A stretch of DNA of 64,000 nucleotides from Synechococcus sp. J7-Johnson (GTDB taxonomy: Bacteria; Cyanobacteriota; Cyanobacteriia; PCC-6307; Cyanobiaceae), in the NCBI RefSeq assembly GCF_024345795.1, contig NZ_JAGQBU010000009.1:41263-105262 (forward strand). The letters run 5' to 3'. The notes beneath the pieces are model-generated. The model made no database searches, was not told the DNA's origin, and saw only the letters and a list, made by a program, of their open reading frames with translations. This document shows positions 37,974 through 46,542 of the stretch, piece after piece. Each line of letters opens with the position of its first letter. Position 1 is the first letter of the stretch. A program made the translations under genes and the position numbers.

Positions 37974-39539
37974 CTAGCCGCCGCGAGCGGAGAGCCGCTC
38001 GAGCACGTGCTCGAGGGTGTAGCCGAAGAGCACCGGATCGGGATCGCTGGCATCGATGTCGGCCAGGCCCAGCTCGGCCCAGCGCTGATCCACACGGGCC
38101 TCCTGCTCAGCTGTGCGACGCAGCGGTTCGCCCCAGTCGTGGCGTTTCTCCGGGCCGATCTTGGTGGTGGCATCGATTGCCAGACGACCGCCGAGCCCGA
38201 GCCGCTCGCTGGCGAAATCCAGGCTGTCAAAGGGGGTGTCCTCAAGCACGAACAGATCCCGCTGGGGATCCACCTGGGCGCTGATTGCCCAGATCACCTG
38301 GCGCGGATCACGGATGCTGATCGTCTTGTCGACCACCACCACGAACTTGGTGTAAGTGAACTGGGGCAGAGCGCTCCAGAACGCCATCGCCGCCCGCTTG
38401 GCCTGGCCTGGGTAGGCCTTGTCGATCGCGATCACCGCAAGTTTGTAACTGAGGCCTTCCATCGGCAGGAAGAAATCGACGATCTCCGGCACCTGCTGGC
38501 GAAGAATCGGCGTGTACATCCGGTTGAGTGCGATCGCCAGCATCGCTTCCTCTTTGGGAGGACGGCCGCTGAAGGTGGTGAGAAAGACCGGATCGCGCCG
38601 CTGGGTGACGCAGTGGAAGCGCACCAGGGGGGAATCCTCCAGGCCGCCGTAAAAGCCCATGTGATCGCCGAACGGACCATCCGGCAACACCTCACCCGGT
38701 GCGATCGTGCCCTCCAGCACCACCTCGCTGTGGCTCGGCACCTCCAGATTGAGGGTCTTGCACTTCGCCAGTCGCACCCCTTCCCCGGCGTAGATGCCGG
38801 CGAACAGCCACTCAGAGAGCTGCACCGGAATCGGGGTGGCGGCGGCCATCACCAGCAGTGGGTGCACGCCGATCGCAACCGCCACTTCCAGGGGCTTTCC
38901 CAGGGCCATGGCCTTGCGCAGGTGACGGGCGCCGCCGCGCACGCTCAGCCAGTGCACGGTCATGGTGTTCATCGACTGGCGCTGGAGACGGTATACGCCC
39001 ACGTTGGGCACGCCGGTTTCCGGATCCTTTGTGATCACCAGACCGAGGGTGACCACACCGCCGGCATCACCTGGCCAGGGGCGCAGCAGCGGCAGGGCAT
39101 CGAGATTCACCTGATCCCCCTTGAACACCTGCTGGTGGCAGGGGGGAAGCAGATCCAGGTCGGGGCGGGCCTTGACCACATCCCAGAGCACGCCGCCGAA
39201 ACGAGCCGCTTCGCGCAGGCCCTTGGGGGGGCGGGGCTGCTGCAGCAAGGCCAGCCGTTCTCCCAGGTCTTCGAGTTGCTCGGCTCGCTCCAGGCCCATG
39301 CTCCAGACCACGCGCTCCACCGTGCCGAGCAGGTTGACCGCCACCGGCATCGGGCTGCCGATCACGTTTTCGAACAACAGCCCTGGTCCGCCACGGGCCA
39401 GCACCCGGTCGGCGATGGCGGCGAGCTCCAGATCGGGATCGACCGGCGCGGTGATCCGCCGCAACTGTCCGCGCTGTTCCAGCAGCGCCAGAAAACCCCG
39501 CAGGTCTCGGGTGGTGCTTCGCGGCAACACTGCCTGCAT
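37974..39539 (-). CDS. ubiD: UbiD family prenylated-FMN decarboxylase
   Basis: Decarboxylase probably acting on the prenylated 4-hydroxybenzoate intermediate of plastoquinone synthesis. The 521-aa protein has the family blocks DLRGFLALLEQRGQLRRI, GPGLLFENV, PDTG-like DPETGVPNVGVYRLQ, PLEVAVAIGVHP, EVPSHSEVVLEGTI with the catalytic Glu region, PDGPFGDHMGFYGG and the C-terminal FVVVVDKTISIRDPRQVIWAI. A prenylated FMN cofactor is established for UbiD; the maker UbiX is not in the window. Start is at 39539 (MQAVLPRSTTRDL). comB is divergent, 53 bp away. The downstream rrf2 may be co-transcribed. Confidence 0.94.
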   Translation of the reverse strand: MQAVLPRSTTRDLRGFLALLEQRGQLRRITAPVDPDLELAAIADRVLARGGPGLLFENVIGSPMPVAVNLLGTVERVVWSMGLERAEQLEDLGERLALLQQPRPPKGLREAARFGGVLWDVVKARPDLDLLPPCHQQVFKGDQVNLDALPLLRPWPGDAGGVVTLGLVITKDPETGVPNVGVYRLQRQSMNTMTVHWLSVRGGARHLRKAMALGKPLEVAVAIGVHPLLVMAAATPIPVQLSEWLFAGIYAGEGVRLAKCKTLNLEVPSHSEVVLEGTIAPGEVLPDGPFGDHMGFYGGLEDSPLVRFHCVTQRRDPVFLTTFSGRPPKEEAMLAIALNRMYTPILRQQVPEIVDFFLPMEGLSYKLAVIAIDKAYPGQAKRAAMAFWSALPQFTYTKFVVVVDKTISIRDPRQVIWAISAQVDPQRDLFVLEDTPFDSLDFASERLGLGGRLAIDATTKIGPEKRHDWGEPLRRTAEQEARVDQRWAELGLADIDASDPDPVLFGYTLEHVLERLSARGG

Positions 39540-39592
39540 CGGTTCAGTTCCGTTGCTGCTTACTGTGACGCACCCTCACCACTCGCCGCGCC

Positions 39593-40348
39593 GTGCTGAT
39601 CCATACCTTCCACACCTCAGAGTGCGTACCGGCTGTTGGATCGGCCGAAGGCGGCAGCCCTGACGCGGCAGTGGTGATCGATGTGCTGCGGGCGACCACC
39701 ACGATGGCCTGGGCCCTGGAAAACGGCGCCGAGGCGATCCAGGCCTTCGCCAATCTCGAAGACCTCAAGACCAGTGCCGCCGCCTGGCCCGCCGAGCTCC
39801 GTCTCACAGCCGGTGAGCGCGGTGGTGCCCGGGTGGAGGGCTTCGACATGGGCAACTCGCCCCTTGGGGTGACCCCCGAGCTGGTCGCGGGCAAGCGCAT
39901 CTTCATGAGCACCACCAACGGCACCCGCTCCCTCGACCGGGTGAGGGATCTGCCCCTGCTCCTCACCGCCTGCCTGCCAAACCGCACAGCTGTGGCCCAA
40001 CGGCTGATCGAGCGAGGTGTTGAGAACGTCTGGATCGTAGGCAGCGGCTGGGAGGGTGCCTATTCGCTGGAGGACAGCCTGGCGGCGGGCGCCGTGGGCG
40101 CCGCTTTGCTCGAGCTGGCCCCTGCCGCGGGGATCAGCGTGGCAGCCGGCAACGATGAGATGGTGGCGGCCCTGGCCCTCTGGCAGCAGTGGCGACACAA
40201 CCCCGAGGGCTGCCTGCGCACCGCCAGCCACGGCCAGCGCTTGATCCGGCTGGGCAATCACGACGCCGACTTCCAGTGCTGTGCCGCGCTCGATACCCTC
40301 ACAATCGTGCCGATGCAGGCGGAACCAGGCGTGCTCAAGGCCAGTTGA
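39593..40348 (+). CDS. comB: 2-phosphosulfolactate phosphatase family protein (ComB)
   Basis: ComB removes phosphate from 2-phosphosulfolactate in methanogens; cyanobacterial members are common but their physiological substrate is uncertain, perhaps sulfolactate metabolism. The 251-aa protein has [54 protein letters not shown] and [18 protein letters not shown], the four conserved ComB regions with acidic metal ligands. GTG 39593 (VLIHTFHT) is the start. It is followed after 82 bp by the Nit gene; a small GC hairpin (40354-40367) lies between but lacks a T run. Confidence 0.9.
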   Translation: MLIHTFHTSECVPAVGSAEGGSPDAAVVIDVLRATTTMAWALENGAEAIQAFANLEDLKTSAAAWPAELRLTAGERGGARVEGFDMGNSPLGVTPELVAGKRIFMSTTNGTRSLDRVRDLPLLLTACLPNRTAVAQRLIERGVENVWIVGSGWEGAYSLEDSLAAGAVGAALLELAPAAGISVAAGNDEMVAALALWQQWRHNPEGCLRTASHGQRLIRLGNHDADFQCCAALDTLTIVPMQAEPGVLKAS

Positions 40349-40430
40349 GGCCAGCCCACGGGTGGGCCGCACATACCGGAGCTCTGACGGACCTCCCCCT
40401 AAAGTTCGGCCGATCTGACACTTCCACCTG

Positions 40431-41249
40431 GTGACGAGCTTTCTGGCTGCCGTTGTGCAACTCACCAGCACGCCCGATCCGGACGCCAACTTTGCCGCCG
40501 CTGAAGAGCAGATTGACCTGGCCGCCCGTCGTGGCGCCGAGCTCGTGGGCCTGCCTGAGAACTTCGCCTTCATGGGCGATGACGAGCGGCGGCTGGAGCT
40601 GGCCCCCAGCCTGGCGGACCGGTGCAGCCGCTTCCTGGTCACGATGGCGCGGCGCTACCAGGTGACCCTGCTCGGTGGTGGCTTTCCCGTTCCTGCAGGC
40701 GAGCGAGCCACCTACAACCGGGCGGAACTGGTGGGTCGCGACGGCCAGCTGTTGGCCCGCTACGACAAAATCCACCTTTTCGATGTGGATCTGCCCGATG
40801 GCAACACCTATCGGGAATCGGAAACCGTCCGATCCGGCACCGCCCTGCCGCCCGTTGTCGATGCCCCGGGCCTGTGCAGGATCGGACTCTCCATCTGCTA
40901 CGACGTGCGCTTCCCCGAGCTCTACCGCCACCTGGCCGGAGCCGGAGCTGAGCTGATCATGATTCCGGCGGCCTTCACCGCCTTCACCGGCAAGGATCAC
41001 TGGCAAGTGCTGCTGCAGGCCCGCGCGATCGAGAACACGGCTTACGTGCTGGCACCGGCCCAGACCGGTCTGCACTACGGGCGACGCCAGAGCCACGGCC
41101 ATGCCCTGGTCATCGATCCCTGGGGAACGGTGCTCGCCGATGCGGGCGTCGGAGTGGGGCTTGCCGTGGCCCCCATCGACCCTGACCATGGCCAGCGGGT
41201 CCGTGCCCAGATGCCGAGCCTCAACCACCGTCGTCCTTCGCTGTTCTGA
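40431..41249 (+). CDS. Nit-type carbon-nitrogen hydrolase (deaminated-glutathione amidase-like)
   Basis: Nitrilase-superfamily amidase, 272 aa from GTG 40431. Catalytic triad residues are visible: Glu in LPENFAFMG, Lys in YDKIHLFDVDLPDG, Cys in SICYDVRFPELYR. The IHLFDVD and CYDVRFPE forms are those of Nit1/Nit2 proteins, which repair deaminated glutathione or hydrolyse omega-amides. No signal peptide. It is separated by 35 bp from amiC in the same direction and might share its transcript. Confidence 0.92.
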   Translation: MTSFLAAVVQLTSTPDPDANFAAAEEQIDLAARRGAELVGLPENFAFMGDDERRLELAPSLADRCSRFLVTMARRYQVTLLGGGFPVPAGERATYNRAELVGRDGQLLARYDKIHLFDVDLPDGNTYRESETVRSGTALPPVVDAPGLCRIGLSICYDVRFPELYRHLAGAGAELIMIPAAFTAFTGKDHWQVLLQARAIENTAYVLAPAQTGLHYGRRQSHGHALVIDPWGTVLADAGVGVGLAVAPIDPDHGQRVRAQMPSLNHRRPSLF

Positions 41250-41284
41250 TCCTGAGGAAGCCACGCCCACTCCGTTTCGTCTCA

Positions 41285-42358
41285 ATGCGAGGTGTTCTCC
41301 TCGGCGGAGTTCTTCAGGCCGCCCTGCTGCTGGCAGCTTTGCCGGCCAGGGCAGCCAGTGCCTTGGCGGCCTGGCGCATCGACAGCAATGGGGTGCTGGA
41401 GCTGCGCACCTCCCCGTCGATCTCCCTGCAGGCTTTCTTTGAAGCGGGGCGGGGCAACATCGGGCCCAGGGTCTGGGTGGATCTACCGGGAGCCCCCATC
41501 CGTACCCGCAGCATCCGCGGCAACGGCGTCCTGCGGGAGGTGCGCATCGGCAAGCCCGATCCCGAGACCACCAGGCTGGTGATCGAGTTCCAGCCCGGCA
41601 CCCAGCTCGATCCCAGACGGCTGAGGCTGGTGGGCACCTCCCGGGACCGCTGGAAGCTCGAATTCGAGGGTCTACCCAGAGGCAGCCTGCGCACGTTTGG
41701 GGAAGGGGATGTGAACGCCGCTTCCGTGCCCTGGCGCTCCAATCCGGGTTTCACACCCGGCTACAGCCGGGTCCCCATCTCCTCCGCCGGACTTCCCGAT
41801 GTGCCCCGCGGACGCTACCGGGTGGTGATCGATCCGGGCCACGGAGGCCCCGACCCAGGGGCAGTGGGAATCGGCGGGCTGCGTGAAACCGATGTGGTGC
41901 TCGACATCAGTCTCCAGGTGGCGCGGCTTCTCCAGGCCAAGGGGGTTCAGGTGGTGCTCACCCGCACCTCGGAAATCGACGTGGACCTGCCGCCGCGGGT
42001 GTCCCTGGCCAACAGCAGTGGTGCCAATGCCTTCGTGAGCATCCACGCAAATGCCCTCAGCATGGCCCGGCCGGATGTCAACGGCATCGAAACCTTCTAT
42101 TTCCAGAGTTCACTCTCCAGAGCTCTGGCGGCCGCCATCCAGTCGGAAGTGCTCGCGGTGTCACCCGGCAGCCCGGATCGGGGTGTACGCACTGGGCGGT
42201 TCTTCGTGATCCGCCGCACGGTGATGCCCGCCGCCCTAGTGGAAACCGGGTTCGTCACCGGCGACATCGACTCGCCCCGTCTGGCCACCGCCTCGCACCG
42301 GCAGCGGCTGGCCCAGGCGATCACACGAGGTATTCTCGCTTTTCTGGCAGGGGGCTGA
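41285..42358 (+). CDS. amiC: N-acetylmuramoyl-L-alanine amidase with AMIN domain
   Basis: Cell-wall hydrolase that cuts the lactyl-amide bond between MurNAc and the stem peptide, needed for cell separation. A signal peptide (LLGGVLQAALLLAALPARA) precedes an AMIN domain (residues ~35-130, with GRGNIGPRVWVDLPGA and TTRLVIEFQPGTQL) for septal targeting. The Amidase_3 domain has IDPGHGGPDPGAVG (zinc His), GLRETDVVLDISLQVA (Glu), FVSIHANAL (zinc His) and ALVETGFV (catalytic Glu). 357 aa. Its stop overlaps the murI start by one base (TGATG), tying a wall hydrolase to a wall precursor enzyme. Confidence 0.95.
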   Translation: MRGVLLGGVLQAALLLAALPARAASALAAWRIDSNGVLELRTSPSISLQAFFEAGRGNIGPRVWVDLPGAPIRTRSIRGNGVLREVRIGKPDPETTRLVIEFQPGTQLDPRRLRLVGTSRDRWKLEFEGLPRGSLRTFGEGDVNAASVPWRSNPGFTPGYSRVPISSAGLPDVPRGRYRVVIDPGHGGPDPGAVGIGGLRETDVVLDISLQVARLLQAKGVQVVLTRTSEIDVDLPPRVSLANSSGANAFVSIHANALSMARPDVNGIETFYFQSSLSRALAAAIQSEVLAVSPGSPDRGVRTGRFFVIRRTVMPAALVETGFVTGDIDSPRLATASHRQRLAQAITRGILAFLAGG

Positions 42359-43188
42359 TGGATCAGCGGATCGGCCTCCTGGACAGCGGCCTGGGCGGGT
42401 TGACGGTCTTGCGGCGGATGCTTGAGCATCATCCCGATCTTCCCTTCGTGTACATCGGCGACACCGCCCGGGTTCCTTACGGCCAGCGCTCCGCCAATGA
42501 AATCCGCCATATCGCCGCGGAAGTGGTGGGCTGGCTGCGGCGGCAACAGGTGGATGCGGTGCTGATGGCCTGCAACACCACCAATGCCCTGGCCTTCGAC
42601 ATCGCCGAGGCTGAGGCCGGCTGCGATCTGCCGGTGCTCGGACTGATCGACTGCGTGGCCAGCCAGCTGAACTGCAGGCGGGTTGGGGTGCTCGCCACCC
42701 CGGCCACGGCATCCAGCGGTGCCTACGGACGGGCCCTGCGTCAGGCCGATCCCTCCTGCCATGTGGTTGAGATCGGCTGTCCCGCATTCGTGCCTCTGAT
42801 CGAGGACGGAAATTTCGCTGATCCACGCCTGCGCGCTGCGGCGATCGCCTACCTCAAGCCACTGCTGGAGGAGAGGGTGGAAGCGATCGTGCTGGGCTGT
42901 ACCCATTATCCCCTGCTGGAGGAACTGCTGCGTGAGCTGCTTCCTCCCGAGGTGGTGCTGGTTGACCCGGCCCAGGCGGCGGTGGCTCAGCTGGGCCAAC
43001 TGTTGGGCAAGACACCCCTGCTTCAAGCCCGCGCCTGCGGCCTTCACCCCCGTGAAGTGCCGGTGGAGCGGGGGCGGTTCTGCGTCACGGGCGATGCCGA
43101 GGCCTTTGCCCTGGCTGCAGCCCCCTGGCTGGGCTGGCATCCCCAGGTGGAGCGGGTCTGCCTCCGGTCATCGGTGGGAGCCTTCTAG
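42358..43188 (+). CDS. murI: Glutamate racemase
   Basis: Makes D-glutamate for peptidoglycan. The 276-aa protein has the N-terminal DSGLGGLTVLRRML, GDTARVPYGQRS, the first catalytic Cys in ACNTTNAL and the second in LGCTHYPLLEELL, matching the two-base racemisation mechanism. It begins at ATG 42358, overlapping amiC by one base. The solanesyl diphosphate synthase gene follows after 23 bp in the same direction. Confidence 0.96.
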   Translation: MDQRIGLLDSGLGGLTVLRRMLEHHPDLPFVYIGDTARVPYGQRSANEIRHIAAEVVGWLRRQQVDAVLMACNTTNALAFDIAEAEAGCDLPVLGLIDCVASQLNCRRVGVLATPATASSGAYGRALRQADPSCHVVEIGCPAFVPLIEDGNFADPRLRAAAIAYLKPLLEERVEAIVLGCTHYPLLEELLRELLPPEVVLVDPAQAAVAQLGQLLGKTPLLQARACGLHPREVPVERGRFCVTGDAEAFALAAAPWLGWHPQVERVCLRSSVGAF

Positions 43189-43211
43189 GATCAGCTCACC
43201 TGGCGGGAGAC

Positions 43212-44183
43212 ATGGCCACCGTTGCAGAGCTGCTCCAGCCGGTCGAGAACGACCTGGAAACCCTGCTGAGCGATCTGCGCAGTCTGATCGGAGCGGGGCA
43301 CCCCATTCTTCAGGCCGCTGCCGAGCACCTGTTCAGCGCTGGAGGCAAGCGGATTCGCCCCGGCATCGTGCTGCTCCTCTCGCGCGCCCTCTCTGCCGAC
43401 GGCGAACTGTCCAGTCGCCACAGGCGACTGGCGGAGATCACCGAGATGATCCACACCGCTTCGCTTGTTCATGACGATGTGGTGGATGAGGCGTCCACCC
43501 GGCGCGGGGTGGACACGGTGCACAGCCGCTTCAACAACCGACTGGCGGTCCTGGCGGGCGATTTCCTGTTTGCCCAGGCCAGCTGGCATCTGGCCAATCT
43601 CGACGACCTCGCGGTGGTCAAGCTGCTCTCCCGCGTGATCATGGACCTGGCCGATGGTGAGGTGCGGCAGGGCCTCTACCGCTACGACACGGGCCAGAGC
43701 TTCGAGACATACCTCGATAAGAGCTACTGCAAGACGGCCTCCCTGATCGCCAACAGTGCCAAGGCCTCCGGCGTGCTGAGCGGCCTCGGCAACGACCGCC
43801 TCGAAGACCTCTACCGCTTCGGACGTCAGCTCGGTCTCGCTTTCCAGGTGGTCGATGACATCCTCGATTTCACCGGCAGCGATCAGCAGCTGGGCAAGCC
43901 TGCCGCCAGTGACCTGGCCACCGGCTATCTCACGGCCCCGGTTCTCTATGCGCTCGAAGAACGACCGGCCCTGGCGGGGCTGATCGAGCGGGAACTCTGT
44001 GAGCCCGATGATCTCGCCCAGGCCCTGGCCCTGGTACGGGGCTGCGAGGCGATCCCCCGCTCAAGGGCCCTGGCCGAAGGGTTTGCGCGGGAAGCCGGTG
44101 ATGCCCTGCAGTGGCTCAGCCCTTCCGATTCGCGCACGGCCCTGCTCTGCCTGCCCGAGTTTGTGCTCAGCCGTCTCTACTGA
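43212..44183 (+). CDS. sds: Solanesyl diphosphate synthase (plastoquinone side chain)
   Basis: Long-chain trans-prenyl transferase producing the C45 chain of plastoquinone. 323 aa: GGKRIRPGIVLLLSRAL, first Asp-rich motif HDDVVDEASTRRG (DDxxD), FLFAQASWHLANLDDLAVV, and second motif DDILDFTGSDQQLGKPA. The short DDxxD form and the aligned C terminus ending in Leu-Tyr set it apart from the crtE GGPP synthase at 10967-11869. Product length is inferred from family resemblance. It converges on the DoxX gene with a 7-bp overlap of the two 3' ends. Confidence 0.93.
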   Translation: MATVAELLQPVENDLETLLSDLRSLIGAGHPILQAAAEHLFSAGGKRIRPGIVLLLSRALSADGELSSRHRRLAEITEMIHTASLVHDDVVDEASTRRGVDTVHSRFNNRLAVLAGDFLFAQASWHLANLDDLAVVKLLSRVIMDLADGEVRQGLYRYDTGQSFETYLDKSYCKTASLIANSAKASGVLSGLGNDRLEDLYRFGRQLGLAFQVVDDILDFTGSDQQLGKPAASDLATGYLTAPVLYALEERPALAGLIERELCEPDDLAQALALVRGCEAIPRSRALAEGFAREAGDALQWLSPSDSRTALLCLPEFVLSRLY

Positions 44184-44611
44184 CGGCGAAGTCTCGGTCG
44201 CCGCTCGCCGGGCTGATTAGCCACCAGCAGCAGACCAGCCACGATCGCCAGGTTCTTCAGCAGCTGGATGCGCTCCGAACTGTCGCCCAGGTCGCTGTGG
44301 AAGATCAGGCTGGTAGGCACGAGGAAAATCAGCAGCAGCACCGCGCCCAGGCGCTGACGCCAGCCAAGGATCAGCAGGGCTGATCCCACAGCCAACAGGG
44401 CCATGGCCAGCACCAGCAGCAGCGGGGCCAGGGGTAGCCCCTTGGCAGAAATTTTCTCGGCAACCGCTGTGAAATTCGTCAGCTTGCCCACCAGGGCGTT
44501 AACGAACACAAGGGCGAGGAGTACACGGGCCAATCCCCCTATCCAGGGCGTGGCCTGGGAGCGTTGACCAGAACGGGAGAGGCGCAGCTGGGGCCTGGAA
44601 CTCCTCATCAA
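44177..44611 (-). CDS. DoxX family membrane protein
   Basis: A 144-aa protein with four hydrophobic segments (GGLARVLLALVFVNALVGKL; LAPLLLVLAMALLAVGSALL; LGAVLLLIFLVPTSLIFH; NLAIVAGLLLVAN), the four-helix DoxX/DoxD layout. A basic N and C terminus flank them. Members have been linked to thiosulfate oxidation or redox stress, but no specific role can be drawn here. Its stop overlaps that of sds by 7 bp. Start at ATG 44611 or the next one. Confidence 0.84.
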   Translation of the reverse strand: MMRSSRPQLRLSRSGQRSQATPWIGGLARVLLALVFVNALVGKLTNFTAVAEKISAKGLPLAPLLLVLAMALLAVGSALLILGWRQRLGAVLLLIFLVPTSLIFHSDLGDSSERIQLLKNLAIVAGLLLVANQPGERRPRLRRQ

Positions 44612-44732
44612 CGACGATGCAACGACCTGCAGTCTGCTGGCAGCGGCTTGGGCCTCGCCGTATCACGCAGCCCTGTTCTTTAAGCAATGTCTGCACTGGC
44701 AGCCGAGAAGCGCCTTGCATCGGTGGCGTCTG

Positions 44733-45728
44733 ATGGCATCGGAGCTTCCCTTCATGATGGAAGGATCTTTTGAAAGCAATCCCAGCGTGAGGGAGCGCGC
44801 GTCCCACCCCGCGGAGCCCGGCGAACCGGTTGCCACAACCGAGTCCGCCTACTGCGAGCGATTACCCGCCCTGGTGAGTCTGGGCAAGACACTTGCCGAG
44901 GCCCGTGAAGCTCAGGGCATCCCCCTGGCGGTGCTGGCGGAGCAGAACTACCTCTCGGCTGACAGGCTCAGCGCCCTTGAGTCGGGTGATCACACACGGC
45001 TGCCGGAGCGGATCTACCTGATCGCCCAGGCCAGGCGGGTGGCCACCAGCCTTGGCCTCGACGCCGATCAGCTGACCGAGTCTCTGCTGGACATCCACCT
45101 GCCTGGGGTCAGCCGACGTTCCGCACCCTCTCCAGCACCAACCAGTGCGGGCCAGCCTTCGGGCACCGTGGCCAGGGTGAGCCTGGCAGCCCCCGCCATG
45201 GCACCCCGGGATCCCAGCAGTGCCGCCCAGCTTCCTTCAATCCAGAAGCCCGGACGACGGGGCAGGCTGACCTGGCTGCTGGCAGGCGGTGCCGGCGTGC
45301 TGGCCCTGGTGGCGGGCCTGGCCATCGGCACGAAGCAGATCCAACCCTCCTCCAGCAACCTCGCCAAGCCAGCAAGCACAACAAGCGAGTCTGTCAAGCC
45401 CGCCAGTTCTGCCAAGCCCGCCGACTCTGCCAAGCCTGTCGACCCCGCCAAGCCCAGCCAGGGGAGCCTTCTGCTCAGCAGCCGAGAACCCAGCTGGCTT
45501 GAGGTGCGCAACGGTGAAGGCAAGGAGCTGTTCCGCGGCCTGTTCACCGGCACCGGAACCTTTTCCCTGGGGGCAGGGCTGGAGGTGCTGGCGGGCCGCC
45601 CGGATCTGATCACCGTGACCACAGCCTCAGGACAGTCCCAGACCCTGGGCACGATCGAGCAGATCAGCTGGCATCAGTTCACCAGTAGCGGTGAACGTCA
45701 GACCTCCAAGAGCCGCTCCAGCCCCTGA
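44733..45728 (+). CDS. RodZ-like protein: helix-turn-helix, TM helix and DUF4115 domain
   Basis: Cytoskeletal-linker type protein, ~331 aa from ATG 44733 (TTG 44715 also possible). An N-terminal HTH_25 domain (SLGKTLAEAREAQGIPLAVL, AEQNYLSADRLSALESGD) is followed by a Pro/Ser-rich linker, a TM helix (LTWLLAGGAGVLALVAGLAIG), an in-frame degenerate repeat around residues 230-250 (SAKPAD, SAKPVD, PAKPSQ), and a C-terminal DUF4115 beta domain (LLLSSREPSWLEVRNGEGKE). In rods RodZ binds MreB; many picocyanobacteria lack a rod shape, so the role may be altered. Upstream is a short divergent promoter region shared with DoxX. Confidence 0.84.
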   Translation: MASELPFMMEGSFESNPSVRERASHPAEPGEPVATTESAYCERLPALVSLGKTLAEAREAQGIPLAVLAEQNYLSADRLSALESGDHTRLPERIYLIAQARRVATSLGLDADQLTESLLDIHLPGVSRRSAPSPAPTSAGQPSGTVARVSLAAPAMAPRDPSSAAQLPSIQKPGRRGRLTWLLAGGAGVLALVAGLAIGTKQIQPSSSNLAKPASTTSESVKPASSAKPADSAKPVDPAKPSQGSLLLSSREPSWLEVRNGEGKELFRGLFTGTGTFSLGAGLEVLAGRPDLITVTTASGQSQTLGTIEQISWHQFTSSGERQTSKSRSSP

Positions 45729-45811
45729 AACAGCCGCGGGGTTAGATCCACCAATGGGAGAATTGACATAGCTCCAGGAGCAGCCCGATCGAACGCGTCT
45801 GCGAGCCCGAA

Positions 45812-46483
45812 TTGATGGATGGGGCCGAGCAGGCCCAGGCCTACGCCGAGGCCGATTTCAGTGCCTCCGACGAGGCCATGGTCGAACGCATCGCCGTCTG
45901 TTTCGGCTCCCAGCTGGGGGAGCGAATCATCGATCTGGGCTGTGGCCCCGGCAACATCACCTTCCGACTGGCGAGCCGCTACCCCTCCAGCCAGGTGGTG
46001 GGCGTTGATGGCTCCGGCGCAATGCTGGCCATCGCCATCGCCCGCCAGGATCAGCAAAAGCAGCAACAGCCTCAGTTGGGTTCCCTTCTCTCCGGAGTCG
46101 TGAGCTTCGAGCAGGCCCTGCTCCCCTCACTTCAGTTGAAGGGGGGCTACGACGCCGTGGTGAGCAACAGCCTTCTGCATCACCTGCACGATCCCCAGGT
46201 TCTCTGGAGCACGTTGCGGCAGCTGGCGGCCCCTGGGGCCGCGGTCTACATCAAGGACCTACGGCGGCCCGCCGATCAGGCCGCTCTTGATCGGCTGGTG
46301 GCCACCCATGCAGCCGGGGCCCCACCCGTGCTCCAGCACGACTACCGCCACTCTCTCCGGGCAGCCTTCACGGTTCAGGAGGTGGAGGACCAGCTGCGTC
46401 AGGCCGGCCTTGAGCAGCTGCTGGTGGGAGCCGTGGAGGACCGCTATCTGGAAGTCATCGGCCGTTTCTCACCCTCAGAGTGA
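45812..46483 (+). CDS. Class I SAM-dependent methyltransferase (start possibly ATC at 45788)
   Basis: SAM motif I is IIDLGCGPGNITFRLA, then GVDGSGAML, YDAVVSNSLLHHLHDP and AVYIKDLRRPADQ, a Rossmann methyltransferase of the UbiE/ubiquinone-like type with small-molecule substrate unknown. The catalogue start is TTG 45812 or ATG 45815 (MDGAEQAQAYAEADF). The in-frame sequence upstream reads IERVCEPEL, so the segment EPELMDGAEQAQAYAEADF, typical of the N terminus of this family, starts before any canonical start codon. An AGGAG at 45776-45780 sits seven bases before the ATC at 45788. See finding. Confidence 0.86.
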   Translation: MMDGAEQAQAYAEADFSASDEAMVERIAVCFGSQLGERIIDLGCGPGNITFRLASRYPSSQVVGVDGSGAMLAIAIARQDQQKQQQPQLGSLLSGVVSFEQALLPSLQLKGGYDAVVSNSLLHHLHDPQVLWSTLRQLAAPGAAVYIKDLRRPADQAALDRLVATHAAGAPPVLQHDYRHSLRAAFTVQEVEDQLRQAGLEQLLVGAVEDRYLEVIGRFSPSE

Positions 46484-46542
46484 GCTCCTGGGTTGACTCA
46501 CGGCCCTGGTGCTGCTGGGTACCAGGATGGGTGACACCGTTG

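Noticed and set aside
37770..39599. A 609-aa open frame opposite ubiD and rrf2
   Set aside because: Covers two real genes on the minus strand, no recognisable domain, low-complexity composition.
40354..40367. GC hairpin GCCCAC/GTGGGC between comB and the Nit gene
   Set aside because: Two-base loop and no T run; too weak to call a terminator.
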